From assembly GCF_003855095.1 (NCBI RefSeq), contig NZ_CP033972.1:3720001-3784000 (forward strand): a DNA stretch of 64,000 nt, read 5' to 3'. The notes beneath the pieces were generated by a model. It saw nothing but the letters and a program-made list of their open reading frames with translations, did not search any database and was not told the origin of the DNA. The first letter of the stretch is position 1. Each line of letters begins with the position of its first letter. Source of the DNA: Gordonia insulae (GTDB lineage: Bacteria; Actinomycetota; Actinomycetes; Mycobacteriales; Mycobacteriaceae). Positions 49,564 to 57,260 of the stretch are shown one piece after another. The position numbers and the translations under genes were made by a program.

Positions 49564-50331
49564 TCAGGATGCCTCGCCGCCGGCCTCGCGCTCCGCTCGC
49601 CTGGCTGCCTTCGCCGCCTGCTCTTCGGCGTCCATCTTGTTGGCCTCGTCCAGCGTCGGGGCCGATCCGCCCAGCCGCGCGGGGACCCAGAACTCACCCT
49701 TCGGGTGCTCACCGTAGGCGTCCTGGAGCTCGAGGAGCTTCTCGCTCATCACCTTGTGCAGCTTGGCGGTGATCGCGTCGGCGTCGCCGACGGGTTCGAT
49801 CGGCTCGGCCACGCCGATCATGATCTTGTAGCCGGTCCGCCCGAGTCGTTTCGGATGGCCCTTGGTCCACACCCGCTGGGCACCCCAGATCACCGTCGGC
49901 ACGATCGGCGCACCGGACTCCAGTGCCATCCGCGCCGCACCCGACTTGAACTCCTTCAGTTCGAAGCTCCGGCTGATGGTCGCCTCGGGGTAGACCCCGA
50001 CGAGTTCGCCACGCTTGAGGTACTCGACCGCATCCTGATAGCTCTGTGCCCCACTCGCCCGATCCACCGGGATGTGTTTCAGCGCTCGCATGATGGGACC
50101 GGAGACCTTGCTGTCGAAGACCTCTTTCTTCGCCATGAACCGGACCTTGCGCTTCTTGAGGAAGGCCGGGATGCCGGCGTAGGTGAAGTCGAGGTAGCCG
50201 GTGTGGTTGATGGCCACCACGCCCGCGCCGTGGTCGGGCACGTGCTCGACGCCCGACACCTCGAACTTGAGGCCCTCTGCCAGCCACAACAGGCGGGCGG
50301 TACCGATCACGGTGTCGTAGACGGGTTCCAT
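49564..50331 (-). CDS. 1-acylglycerol-3-phosphate acyltransferase family protein (paralogue)
   Basis: This 255-residue PlsC-family protein is a paralogue of its downstream neighbour. It shares MEPVY at the start, INHTGYLDFTYAG (HX4D) and GVYPEATISRSFELKEFKSG with it. An identical FWVPARLGGSAPT segment near the C-terminus also matches. The KKRKVRFMAKKEVF stretch is more basic than in the neighbour, a typical membrane-surface feature. The charged Ala-rich tail is non-conserved. An in-frame region upstream of 50331 exists but would add unconserved Gly/Pro residues. It is divergent from the MBL-Rieske gene (209-bp gap with a candidate operator). Exact acyl acceptor is unknown; together the two could acylate lysophosphatidate or trehalose/inositol lipids. 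Confidence 0.9.
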   Translation of the reverse strand: MEPVYDTVIGTARLLWLAEGLKFEVSGVEHVPDHGAGVVAINHTGYLDFTYAGIPAFLKKRKVRFMAKKEVFDSKVSGPIMRALKHIPVDRASGAQSYQDAVEYLKRGELVGVYPEATISRSFELKEFKSGAARMALESGAPIVPTVIWGAQRVWTKGHPKRLGRTGYKIMIGVAEPIEPVGDADAITAKLHKVMSEKLLELQDAYGEHPKGEFWVPARLGGSAPTLDEANKMDAEEQAAKAARRAEREAGGEAS

Positions 50332-50473
50332 GTCAGAGAGCTTACGAGGACCGGGACCGCGCGGCGAGCCGCCCCTGACCGGAGCCGGACCGCCCACTGC
50401 ACGATCGGATCGCCGCGTGTTTCGGCCAGTTCTGACCTCCGGGACCGATGGCCCACGACATCATCGGCGGGTG

Positions 50474-50495
50474 GTCGATAGATTGGTAGATCGAC
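50474..50495. promoter_or_regulatory. Palindrome overlapping a -10, upstream of MBL-Rieske gene
   Basis: GTCGAT (50474-50479) and ATCGAC (50490-50495) form an inverted repeat with a 10-bp centre. TAGATT at 50479-50484 inside it could be the -10 of the MBL-Rieske gene, whose GTG is at 50541. Since a TetR gene is the second gene of this unit, this is a candidate operator. Confidence 0.4.
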
Positions 50496-50540
50496 AGCGC
50501 GACCCGCGCCCAGCCCAGCACTGCCCAGGAAAGGCCATCC

Positions 50541-52118
50541 GTGCAGATCACCAGCGTCGGACATGCCGGCTTCCACATCCAGACCAGCGCCGGTTCCATC
50601 CTCTGCGACCCCTGGGTCAATCCGGCCTACTTCGCGTCGTGGGTGCCGTTCCCCGACAACTCCGAGCTGGACTGGAAGGCCCTCGGCGACTGCGACTACC
50701 TCTACGTGTCGCACCTGCACCGCGATCATTTCGACGAGCGCAATCTGCGGGAGAACATCAACAAGGACGCCACCGTCCTACTCCCCGACTACCCGGTGCC
50801 CGACCTGCGGCGCGAGTTGGAAAAGCTCGGATTCCATCGCTTCGTCGAGACCACCGACTCGGTCAAGACCACGGTGACCAACGAGAAGGGGTCGCTGGAC
50901 GTGATGATCATCGCGTTGCGGGCCCCTGCCGATGGACCGATCGGCGACAGCGGGCTCATCGTCTCCGACGGCGAGACGACCTGCTTCAACATGAACGACG
51001 CCCGGCCGATCGACCTCGATGTCATCGGCGAGGCGTTCGGACACGTCGACGTCCATCTGCTGCAGTACTCGGGTGCCATCTGGTACCCGATGGTCTATGA
51101 CATCCCGCGCAAGTCGAAGGCCAACTTCGCCGCACAGAAACGCCAGCGGGGCATGGATCGGGCGCGCTCGTACATCGAACAGGTCGGTGCGACCTGGGTG
51201 GTGCCGTCGGCCGGCCCGCCGATGTTCCTCGACGACGATCTGTTCGGGCTCAACGACTTCGGCTCCGGTGAAAACGCAGATGTCACCTCGATCTTCCCGG
51301 ATCAGGAGACCTTCCTGGAGCAGATGCGGATTCACGGCACCGACGACGGTGAACGCCACCGCGGTCTGATGATGGTGTCCGGTTCGGTCGCCGACTTCAC
51401 CGGCCCGACGCTCAACGAGGTCTCCCATCCCTATGCACCGCACGAGGTGTTCGGGGAGAACAAGCGGGCCTATCTGGAGCGGATGAAGGAGAAGTTCGCG
51501 CCGGTGATCGCCGCCGAGAAGGCCACCTGGGCCGCCGACGACGGCGAACCTCTGCTGGAGCCGCTGCGCCAGGTGTTCGAGCCGATCATGGCGCAATCCG
51601 ACCTCATCTGCGACGGCATCGGCTATCCCGTAGGCCTGGTGATGGGCGACCAGACCGTCGTGCTCGACTTCCCCAACCGCATCGTTCGCGAACCCAAAGA
51701 GGGAGAGGGCAAGTACCGCTACGGTTTCCGGATCGCCCCGGAACTGGTCCGGACCGTGCTGCGCGACGGCGAGCCGGACTGGGTGAACACCATCTTCCTG
51801 TCCACGCGGTTCACCACGTGGCGGATCGGCGGCTACAACGAGTTCCTCTACACGTTCTTCAAGTGCCTCACCGACGAGCGGATCGCCTACGCGGACGGTT
51901 GGTTCGCCGAAGCGCACGACGATTCGGCGTCGATCACCAAGGACGGCTGGGAACTCCAGCGTCGATGCCCTCACCTGAAGGCCGACCTCTCCAAGTTCGG
52001 CGTCATCGAGGGCGAGAAGCTGACCTGCAATCTGCATGGATGGCAATGGGATCTGCCGACCGGCCGATGCCTGACATCGAAGGGCCACGAACTGCGGGCC
52101 CAGCGAATCGACACCTGA
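50541..52118 (+). CDS. MBL-fold protein fused to C-terminal Rieske [2Fe-2S] domain (Rv3818-like)
   Basis: The 525-residue protein combines two domains. Residues 1-320 are a metallo-beta-lactamase fold of the UlaG-like kind, opening ITSVGHAGFHIQTSAGSILC and carrying the metal motif VSHLHRDHFD; further His/Asp ligands are less canonical. The middle has conserved sections such as AQSDLICDGIGYPVGLV. Residues about 470-515 form a small Rieske cluster domain with RRCPHLKADL (CxH) and CNLHGWQWDLP (CxxH). The layout recalls CMP-Neu5Ac hydroxylase (MBL plus Rieske) but with reversed domain order, and equals M. tuberculosis Rv3818, whose function is unknown. The GTG at 50541 has AGGAAAGG upstream. The TetR gene follows after 38 bp. 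Confidence 0.88.
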   Translation: MQITSVGHAGFHIQTSAGSILCDPWVNPAYFASWVPFPDNSELDWKALGDCDYLYVSHLHRDHFDERNLRENINKDATVLLPDYPVPDLRRELEKLGFHRFVETTDSVKTTVTNEKGSLDVMIIALRAPADGPIGDSGLIVSDGETTCFNMNDARPIDLDVIGEAFGHVDVHLLQYSGAIWYPMVYDIPRKSKANFAAQKRQRGMDRARSYIEQVGATWVVPSAGPPMFLDDDLFGLNDFGSGENADVTSIFPDQETFLEQMRIHGTDDGERHRGLMMVSGSVADFTGPTLNEVSHPYAPHEVFGENKRAYLERMKEKFAPVIAAEKATWAADDGEPLLEPLRQVFEPIMAQSDLICDGIGYPVGLVMGDQTVVLDFPNRIVREPKEGEGKYRYGFRIAPELVRTVLRDGEPDWVNTIFLSTRFTTWRIGGYNEFLYTFFKCLTDERIAYADGWFAEAHDDSASITKDGWELQRRCPHLKADLSKFGVIEGEKLTCNLHGWQWDLPTGRCLTSKGHELRAQRIDT

Positions 52119-52156
52119 CAACCACGAGATCGAATCCCGGACAACGAGATAACGCC

Positions 52157-52804
52157 GTGCCACAACGCTCCTATGGTGGACGTTCCGTCGCCGAACGTCA
52201 GGCCGAACGCCGAGAACGCTTCATGGCGGCCGGACTCGAGGTGTTCGGCACACAGGGTTACGCCGGCGGCACCGTCTCGGCGATCTGCGCCGAGGCGGGA
52301 CTGTCCCGCCGACAGTTCTACGAGTTGTTCGAAGGTCGCGAGGATCTGCTGATAGCGGTCTACGACATGATCCACGCGGAGGCACGGATGGCGGTACTGG
52401 CCGCCTTCTTCGACGTCGACGTGCCCGAACCGCGGATCGAGGACCGCACCCGTCCCGCGGTGACCGCGTTCTTCGATTCCGTGGCCACCGACCCGCGGCG
52501 CATGCGGATCGCGTTCATCGAGGTCGGCGGCGTGAGCGCACGGGTGGAGAGCCACCGCGTGCAGAGCCGTGGCGAATGGACCGCGTTCTTCTCCTCGGCC
52601 GCCGACGAGTTCGCCGACCTGTCCGGCTCGGAGTTCGGTTTCGACTACGAGGCCGCCGCATTCATCGGGGCGATGACCGAGGCAGGTCACCTCTGGGCCA
52701 GCAGCACCCGCCGCCCGGATCGGGACACCGTGGTCGACATGCTCGTGGCGATCATCCTGTCGCTGGCGGCGAGTCGGTCGTCGGGGTCCGGCACAGACGA
52801 CTGA
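52157..52804 (+). CDS. TetR/AcrR family transcriptional regulator
   Basis: The 215-residue protein has the TetR N-terminal DNA-binding domain: AERQAERRERFMAAGLEVFG then TVSAICAEAGLSRRQFYELF, the helix-turn-helix with the usual YxxF. It ends at EGREDLLIAVYDMI. The C-terminal ligand domain is all-helical and variable, with AFIGAMTEAGHLWASS near the end. The GTG at 52157 was chosen as it begins VPQRSYGGRSVAER, a normal distance before the helix-turn-helix. It follows the MBL-Rieske gene by 38 bp in the same direction and may repress it through the palindrome at 50474-50495. The ligand is unknown. Confidence 0.9.
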   Translation: MPQRSYGGRSVAERQAERRERFMAAGLEVFGTQGYAGGTVSAICAEAGLSRRQFYELFEGREDLLIAVYDMIHAEARMAVLAAFFDVDVPEPRIEDRTRPAVTAFFDSVATDPRRMRIAFIEVGGVSARVESHRVQSRGEWTAFFSSAADEFADLSGSEFGFDYEAAAFIGAMTEAGHLWASSTRRPDRDTVVDMLVAIILSLAASRSSGSGTDD

Positions 52805-52854
52805 TCGTTCACCGAGTCTTCACCGCCCGGGCGCATCCAGAGCGGTCCATCGCG

Positions 52855-52883
52855 TTGCCTGCGTGCGGGGAGCGTGCTACCTT
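52855..52883 (+). promoter_or_regulatory. SigA-type promoter with predicted leaderless start
   Basis: TTGCCT (52855-52860) and TACCTT (52878-52883) are spaced by 17 bp, and the predicted start falls on the A of an ATG at 52891. It is located 50 bp after the TetR stop on the same strand. Confidence 0.5.
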
Positions 52884-52890
52884 CGGCGCA

Positions 52891-52917
52891 ATGTGGAACG
52901 CCTGGTTCTCACATTGA
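52891..52917 (+). CDS. Candidate 8-codon leaderless leader peptide (MWNAWFSH)
   Basis: An ATG placed exactly where the promoter at 52855-52883 should start transcription opens an 8-codon frame, Met-Trp-Asn-Ala-Trp-Phe-Ser-His, closed by TGA. Two Trp and one Phe in eight residues recall attenuator leader peptides. It is followed by stem-loops (52916-52935 and the strong 52979-53020). However, no sense-strand gene follows until 53994, so the regulated gene, if any, is not obvious. The frame lies at the end of a longer non-conserved frame and may simply be chance. Evidence is positional only; no homologue can be named. Read as a hypothesis, not an established gene. Confidence 0.3.
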   Translation: MWNAWFSH

Positions 52918-52978
52918 CCGGTATGCGCTGGTCACCACGGTGCGCTGCTTGTTCGTCAAGACGCGTGTCGGTCTGGGG

Positions 52979-53020
52979 GTCACCGGAGCGGTATGCGGAT
53001 CCGATCCGACTATCGCTCCG
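52979..53020 (+). ncRNA. Structured leader-like RNA region with a 12-bp perfect stem
   Basis: GTCACCGGAGCG (52979-52990) and CGCTCCGGTGAC (53009-53020) are perfect inverted arms around an 18-nt loop, with no T-run after. A smaller TGACC/GGTCA stem (52916-52920, 52931-52935) lies before it. With the promoter at 52855 this could be a short regulatory RNA or attenuator. Alternatively it may serve as a terminator for the convergent TetR and transporter genes. Confidence 0.3.
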
Positions 53021-53064
53021 GTGACGGACCCCGACGGCAGCACCGGCCCTCACCGCGGATCACC

Positions 53065-53925
53065 TCAGCCTTGCGGCACCGCCGGCGACGACGCCACCAC
53101 AACCGCCCCCACCACCGCGGCGATGAACGCGATCACCGCGATCGGCCCCCAACCGTCGCGGGTCGCGTCACCGAGCAGAAGGATGCCCGCCACCCCCGGC
53201 ACCACCGTCTCGCCGACCACCAGCGCAGCGGCCGCGCCGTTGACGGATCCCGTCTGCAGCGCCACGGTGAACAGGTAGAAGCCGCCGACACCACACAGGA
53301 CGACGGCATACGCGGCGGGATCGGCGAGGATGTCGCCCACCGAGAACGGGTCGATGCCGTGGGTGATCCGCACGGCGATCGCCATGACACCGAAGATCGT
53401 GCCGGCGAGCAGGCCGGCCACCACGGCGATCCGCGCACCGAGCAGCTGCACCAGCACGAGCCCGCCCGCGATGAGTACGACGCCCAGGATCAACACGGTC
53501 CAGTGCAGCCACGCGCCGTCATGGCCGTGGCCCTCGGTCGCCGATGCGAACCCAAGTACCACGAGCGCGACCACCACCACCCCGATGGCGATCCGGTCCC
53601 GCATCCGCAGTCTGACGTGCAGGATGATCGCCGCCAGCACGGCGGTCACGACGAGATTGGCGCTCACGATCGGCTGCGCCAGGAACAGCGGGAGGAGTCG
53701 GGCCGCCACCAGGTTGCCGGCGAAGCCCACGCCGTCGAGCACCATCCCGACGAGGAACGAGACGGTCACCATCGCCGCGAGCGTCGACCGCATGCTCGGT
53801 GCGTGACTCGTCGCGCCGTCGGTGGGCGGCGGCTCGGCGACGCTTTGTGCACCCCGGGCCTGCAGGACCGTCGCGGTGCCGTAGGCCAGAGCCGCGACAA
53901 CCGCGGCGACGATCCCGATGATCAT
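53065..53925 (-). CDS. DMT-superfamily membrane transporter (EamA-like), paralogue 1
   Basis: The 286-residue protein has about nine or ten hydrophobic helices and the two-fold repeat layout of drug/metabolite transporters. Typical segments are IVAAVVAALAYGTATVLQARGA at the start, LPLFLAQPIVSANLVVTAVLA in the first half, and GSVNGAAAALVVGETVVPG with LLLGDATRDGWGPIAVIAF near the end. It has no recognisable drug or amino acid signature. The ATG at 53925 starts within the first helix; an in-frame upstream GTG-led extension is less likely. A paralogue with the same GSVNGAAAALVVG motif lies at 54432-55385, on the other side of a DUF1801 gene. Substrate unknown. Confidence 0.85.
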   Translation of the reverse strand: MIIGIVAAVVAALAYGTATVLQARGAQSVAEPPPTDGATSHAPSMRSTLAAMVTVSFLVGMVLDGVGFAGNLVAARLLPLFLAQPIVSANLVVTAVLAAIILHVRLRMRDRIAIGVVVVALVVLGFASATEGHGHDGAWLHWTVLILGVVLIAGGLVLVQLLGARIAVVAGLLAGTIFGVMAIAVRITHGIDPFSVGDILADPAAYAVVLCGVGGFYLFTVALQTGSVNGAAAALVVGETVVPGVAGILLLGDATRDGWGPIAVIAFIAAVVGAVVVASSPAVPQG

Positions 53926-53993
53926 CGGATCAGTATCACCCGCCGCGATAGCCTGGGGCACGTTCTGTGCAGCACCCGAGTCATGGAGGCGTC

Positions 53994-54419
53994 ATGAAAC
54001 CCACCGCAGGCGACGTCGACGAGTTCCTCGCCAAGACGAGCCCGGAGCAACGGCGGCGCGATGCCGAGACCATGACGGCGATACTTCGGGAGATCACCGG
54101 TCGCGAACCTGTGCTGTGGGGGTCGATCGTCGGTTTCGGCGCGTGCCATTACCGGTATCCGACGGGTACCGAAGGAGATTCACCGATCCTCGCCTTCGCC
54201 GCACGCAAGAAGGCGACCACCGTCTACCTGCTCGACGGCATCGACGCGCACACCGGCGACCTCGCGACACTCGGTCCGCACCAGACCGGTCGTGGCTGCC
54301 TCTACCTCGGCGACGTCGATGCCACCGACCGGGCGGTACTCAGATCGCTGCTCGCCGAGTCCTACCGGCGTGTCGTCGACAATGCGGTTCCGGGTGCGGA
54401 GATCACGGTCACGGACTGA
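53994..54419 (+). CDS. DUF1801 domain protein
   Basis: The 141-residue protein matches the DUF1801 (YdhG-like) fold. It begins VDEFLAKTSPEQRRRDAETMTAILREITG and continues EPVLWGSIVGFGACHYRYPTG. An iron-sulfur frataxin-like fold with an unknown ligand is seen in structures of the family, and the C-terminal GCLYLGDVDATDRAVLRSLL is typical. No catalytic motif is known. The ATG at 53994 has GGAGG 5 nt before it; the earlier in-frame ATG at 53967 lacks one. It lies alone on the plus strand between two minus-strand transporter paralogues, and its stop is 12 bp from the convergent transporter gene's stop. Function not known. Confidence 0.85.
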   Translation: MKPTAGDVDEFLAKTSPEQRRRDAETMTAILREITGREPVLWGSIVGFGACHYRYPTGTEGDSPILAFAARKKATTVYLLDGIDAHTGDLATLGPHQTGRGCLYLGDVDATDRAVLRSLLAESYRRVVDNAVPGAEITVTD

Positions 54420-54431
54420 GACCGGACGCGG

Positions 54432-55385
54432 TCACAGCTGCCTCTCGGCCTTTCGCCGATCGATCTCCCGCGGCGGATGCCCATACCCGCGTGGCAGATT
54501 GGTGGCGTCGGCGGACTCCACCGCGGTGACCGCGGTGGACGATGCCAGCACCACACCACCCAGCACGGCTGCGGCGAACGCGACGATCGCGACGGGCCCC
54601 CACCCGGCGCGCGTCACGTCGCCGAGGAAGATGATGCCCACCGCCCCCGGCAGCACCGTCTGCCCGACGACGAGTGCCGCCGCCGCACCGTTGACCGAGC
54701 CGGTCTGCAGCGCGACAGTGAACAGGTAAAAGCCGCCGATCCCGCTGAACAACAGGGCATACAGCGCCGGATCGGTGAACAGCGCGCCGGCCGAGAACGG
54801 GTCGAGACCGTCGAGAATCCGCGACGCCACGGCCATCACGCCGAAGACCGCGCCCGCGATCAGCCCGACGGCAGCGGCGAGGTGCTTGTGCATCACCCGC
54901 ATCACCACGATGCCCAGGCCGAACAGCAGCGGGCCGGCCACCAACACGGCCCAGTGCATCCAGCGGTCGTCGTCCACGCCCTCACGCCCCGCCGACACCG
55001 CCAGCAAGACCAGCGACGCGATGACGACCGTGCCGGCGATCCAGTCGCGCATCGTCAGCCGGACGTGCAGCACGACCATCGCCAGCAGCGCCGTGGCCAC
55101 CAGCCGGGCCGAGATGATGGTCTGCGACAAGAACAGTGGGATCAGCCGCGCCGACATGATGGTCGAGACGAAGCCGATGATGTCGAACACGAAGCCGACG
55201 AGGAACGGGACGGTCAGCATGGTCGCAACCGTGGACCGCAGCGACGGATGGGATTTCGACGATTTCCGGCGTTCCTCCCGGACCGCAGCGCGCTGCGCCA
55301 CCTGATCGGCTCCCAGCGCCTGCAACACCGCTGCCGCGGCAAAGGCGAAGGAGCCGATCACCGCGATGATGATGCCGGTGGTCAT
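54432..55385 (-). CDS. DMT-superfamily membrane transporter (EamA-like), paralogue 2
   Basis: This 317-residue membrane protein is a diverged duplicate of the transporter at 53065-53925. Both start with an AVLQALGA/TVLQARGA-type first helix and share LIPLFLSQTIISARLVATALLA/LPLFLAQPIVSANLVV and GSVNGAAAALVVGQTVLPG. This copy has a longer cytoplasmic loop rich in Arg/Lys (VREERRKSSKSH) after helix 1 and a charged C-terminus. About ten helices are visible. The ATG at 55385 lies 9 bp after the serS stop, so the two are probably co-transcribed. The two copies flank the DUF1801 gene in the same orientation. No substrate can be assigned. Confidence 0.85.
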   Translation of the reverse strand: MTTGIIIAVIGSFAFAAAAVLQALGADQVAQRAAVREERRKSSKSHPSLRSTVATMLTVPFLVGFVFDIIGFVSTIMSARLIPLFLSQTIISARLVATALLAMVVLHVRLTMRDWIAGTVVIASLVLLAVSAGREGVDDDRWMHWAVLVAGPLLFGLGIVVMRVMHKHLAAAVGLIAGAVFGVMAVASRILDGLDPFSAGALFTDPALYALLFSGIGGFYLFTVALQTGSVNGAAAALVVGQTVLPGAVGIIFLGDVTRAGWGPVAIVAFAAAVLGGVVLASSTAVTAVESADATNLPRGYGHPPREIDRRKAERQL

Positions 55386-55394
55386 GGCGTCGGA

Positions 55395-56651
55395 TCAGTG
55401 GGGGCTGAGGACGTCGGTGCCGACGAACCGCGCCAGCTCCGGCGGGAGCTTCACCGAACCGTCCGGCTGCTGGTGGTTCTCCAGGATCGCCACGATCCAA
55501 CGGGTGGTCGCGAGCGTGCCGTTCAGCGTCGCAGCGATCTGCGGCTTGCCGTTCTCGTCGCGATAACGGATGGAGAGCCGACGCGCCTGGAACGTCGTGC
55601 AGTTCGACGTCGACGTGAGTTCCCGATAGGTGTTCTGCGTGGGAACCCATGCCTCACAGTCGAACTTGCGTGCCGCCGACGATCCGAGATCGCCGCCCGC
55701 CACATCGATCACGCGGTACGGCACGTCGATCGCCGCCAACATGTCCTTCTCCCAGCCGAGCAGCTTCTGGTGCTCGGCTGCCGCGTCCTCGGGTTTGCAG
55801 TAGATGAAGCCCTCGACCTTGTCGAACTGATGGACGCGGATGATGCCGCGGGTGTCCTTGCCATAGCTGCCGGCCTCGCGCCGGAAGCAACTCGACCACC
55901 CGGCGTACCGCTTCGGACCGTCTGAGAGGTCGATGATCTCGTCCGAGTGATACCCCGCCATCGGCACCTCCGAGGTACCCACCAGATACAGGTCGTCGTC
56001 GGCCAGGTGATAGACCTCGTCGGCGTGCGCACCGAGGAAACCGGTGCCGCCCATGATCTCCGGACGGACCAGCACGGGCGGGATCATCAGGGTGAAGCCG
56101 TTCGCGACGGCCTTCTGCGCGGCCATGTTCAGCAATCCCAGCTGCAGCAGCGCGCCCTGTCCGGTGAGGAAGTAGAAACGCGAGCCCGAGACCTTGGCGC
56201 CGCGCTCCATGTCGATCAGGCCGAGCGACTCACCGAGTTCGAGATGATCCTTCGGGTCGTCGATCCGACGCGGCTCGCCGATGTGATCGAGGATGACGAA
56301 GTCGTCCTCGCCGCCCGCGGGTGCGCCCTCCTCGACCAGATTGGAGATCGCGCGCTGCGCGGACGACGCGGCGTCGTCGGCGGCGGACTGTCGAGCGACT
56401 GCCGCCTTCACCTGCTCGGCGAGTTCCTTGCCCTTGGCCAGCAGCGCAGTCTTCTCGTCACCCTGCGCCTTGCCGACCTGCTTGCCGAGCGTCTTCTGCT
56501 CGGAACGCAGCGCATCCGCCTCGACGATCGCGGCCCGTCGCGCGGCGTCGGCGTCGAGCAGCGCGTCGACCAGGCCGGGATCCTCACCTCGGGTCCGCTG
56601 CGACGCGCGCACGAGGTCGGGGTTCTCACGAAGAATCTTGAGGTCGATCAC
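55395..56651 (-). CDS. serS: Seryl-tRNA synthetase
   Basis: SerRS charges tRNA-Ser (and tRNA-Sec precursors) with serine. The 418-residue enzyme has the N-terminal helical arm, a long antiparallel coiled coil (about residues 28-105, ending [18 protein letters not shown]), that contacts the tRNA variable arm. The class II catalytic core has motif 2 [21 protein letters not shown] and motif 3 [18 protein letters not shown]. The start is a GTG at 56651 ([14 protein letters not shown]), matching family N-termini. An upstream extension would run through the tandem repeats at 56666-56773 and is rejected. M. tuberculosis serS is Rv3834c, also next to the Rv3835 relative. It is co-oriented with the transporter gene 9 bp downstream. 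Confidence 0.98.
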   Translation of the reverse strand: MIDLKILRENPDLVRASQRTRGEDPGLVDALLDADAARRAAIVEADALRSEQKTLGKQVGKAQGDEKTALLAKGKELAEQVKAAVARQSAADDAASSAQRAISNLVEEGAPAGGEDDFVILDHIGEPRRIDDPKDHLELGESLGLIDMERGAKVSGSRFYFLTGQGALLQLGLLNMAAQKAVANGFTLMIPPVLVRPEIMGGTGFLGAHADEVYHLADDDLYLVGTSEVPMAGYHSDEIIDLSDGPKRYAGWSSCFRREAGSYGKDTRGIIRVHQFDKVEGFIYCKPEDAAAEHQKLLGWEKDMLAAIDVPYRVIDVAGGDLGSSAARKFDCEAWVPTQNTYRELTSTSNCTTFQARRLSIRYRDENGKPQIAATLNGTLATTRWIVAILENHQQPDGSVKLPPELARFVGTDVLSPH

Positions 56652-56665
56652 GTGTGAAACCCTAC

Positions 56666-56773
56666 CGGCCCGCCCGCTCCGCTCCCGGCGACGGCCACAT
56701 TCGGCCCGCTCGCTACGCTCCCGGCGCCGGCCACATTCGGCCCGCTCGCTACGCTCCCGGCGCCGGCCATAAT
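56666..56773. repeat. Three tandem 36-bp repeats between serS and the ankyrin gene
   Basis: Units 56666-56701, 56702-56737 and 56738-56773 share cggcccgctcgctacgctcc and cggccacatt blocks; the first is the most diverged. They belong to the same family as the repeats in the glf 3' end (26281-26350). The third unit forms the 3' end of the ankyrin gene, whose stop at 56749 lies inside it. Confidence 0.85.
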
Positions 56774-57159
56774 CGCCGGTAGTCCTCCCGCCCGAACATC
56801 CGCGCGGCGTCATCTGCCGACGGCGTACCGGCATGCGGGTCGGCTCCGCCCCGCACCAGCGCGTCGACGACGTCGTCGTGCCCCTTGAACACCGCCCCGG
56901 CGAGTGGGGTCTGCCCCTTGTCGTTGGCGAGGTTCGCATCGGCGCCGTGGTCGAGCAGCGCGGACACCGACGGTGCCGACCCGTGATAGGCGGCCAACAT
57001 GAGTAACGTGTCGCCGGCCTGATTGCGCAGATCCACCGGCACGCCGGCGTCGAGGTAGGCACGCAGGCTCCCGACGTCACCCGCGCGGGCCATGTCGAAG
57101 AGCCGTCCGGCCAGTTCCCCGACGTCATCGGGGACGGGGTTCTCGTCGGGGACGTTCAC
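56749..57159 (-). CDS. Ankyrin repeat protein
   Basis: The 136-residue protein consists of an N-terminal helix and about three ankyrin repeats: [22 protein letters not shown], then [29 protein letters not shown] and [29 protein letters not shown]. Bacterial ankyrin proteins usually bind partner proteins; this one is small, soluble and without export signal. The GTG at 57159 (VNVPDENP) is the best start, since the region upstream is low complexity and overlaps the divergent septum-protein gene's leader. Its last residues (PAPGA) and stop codon are encoded in a copy of the 36-bp tandem repeat, so its natural C-terminus may have been shortened by repeat insertion. The downstream serS gene starts 97 bp later. 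Confidence 0.8.
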   Translation of the reverse strand: MNVPDENPVPDDVGELAGRLFDMARAGDVGSLRAYLDAGVPVDLRNQAGDTLLMLAAYHGSAPSVSALLDHGADANLANDKGQTPLAGAVFKGHDDVVDALVRGGADPHAGTPSADDAARMFGREDYRRLWPAPGA

Positions 57160-57260
57160 CGCCGCGAGTGTATGCGCGCCGCCACCGGAGCCGGCCGATC
57201 CGACACGAGGTGGCGCACCCCGGTACTCCAACCCACCGGCAACAGGCATGATGGATCCCG

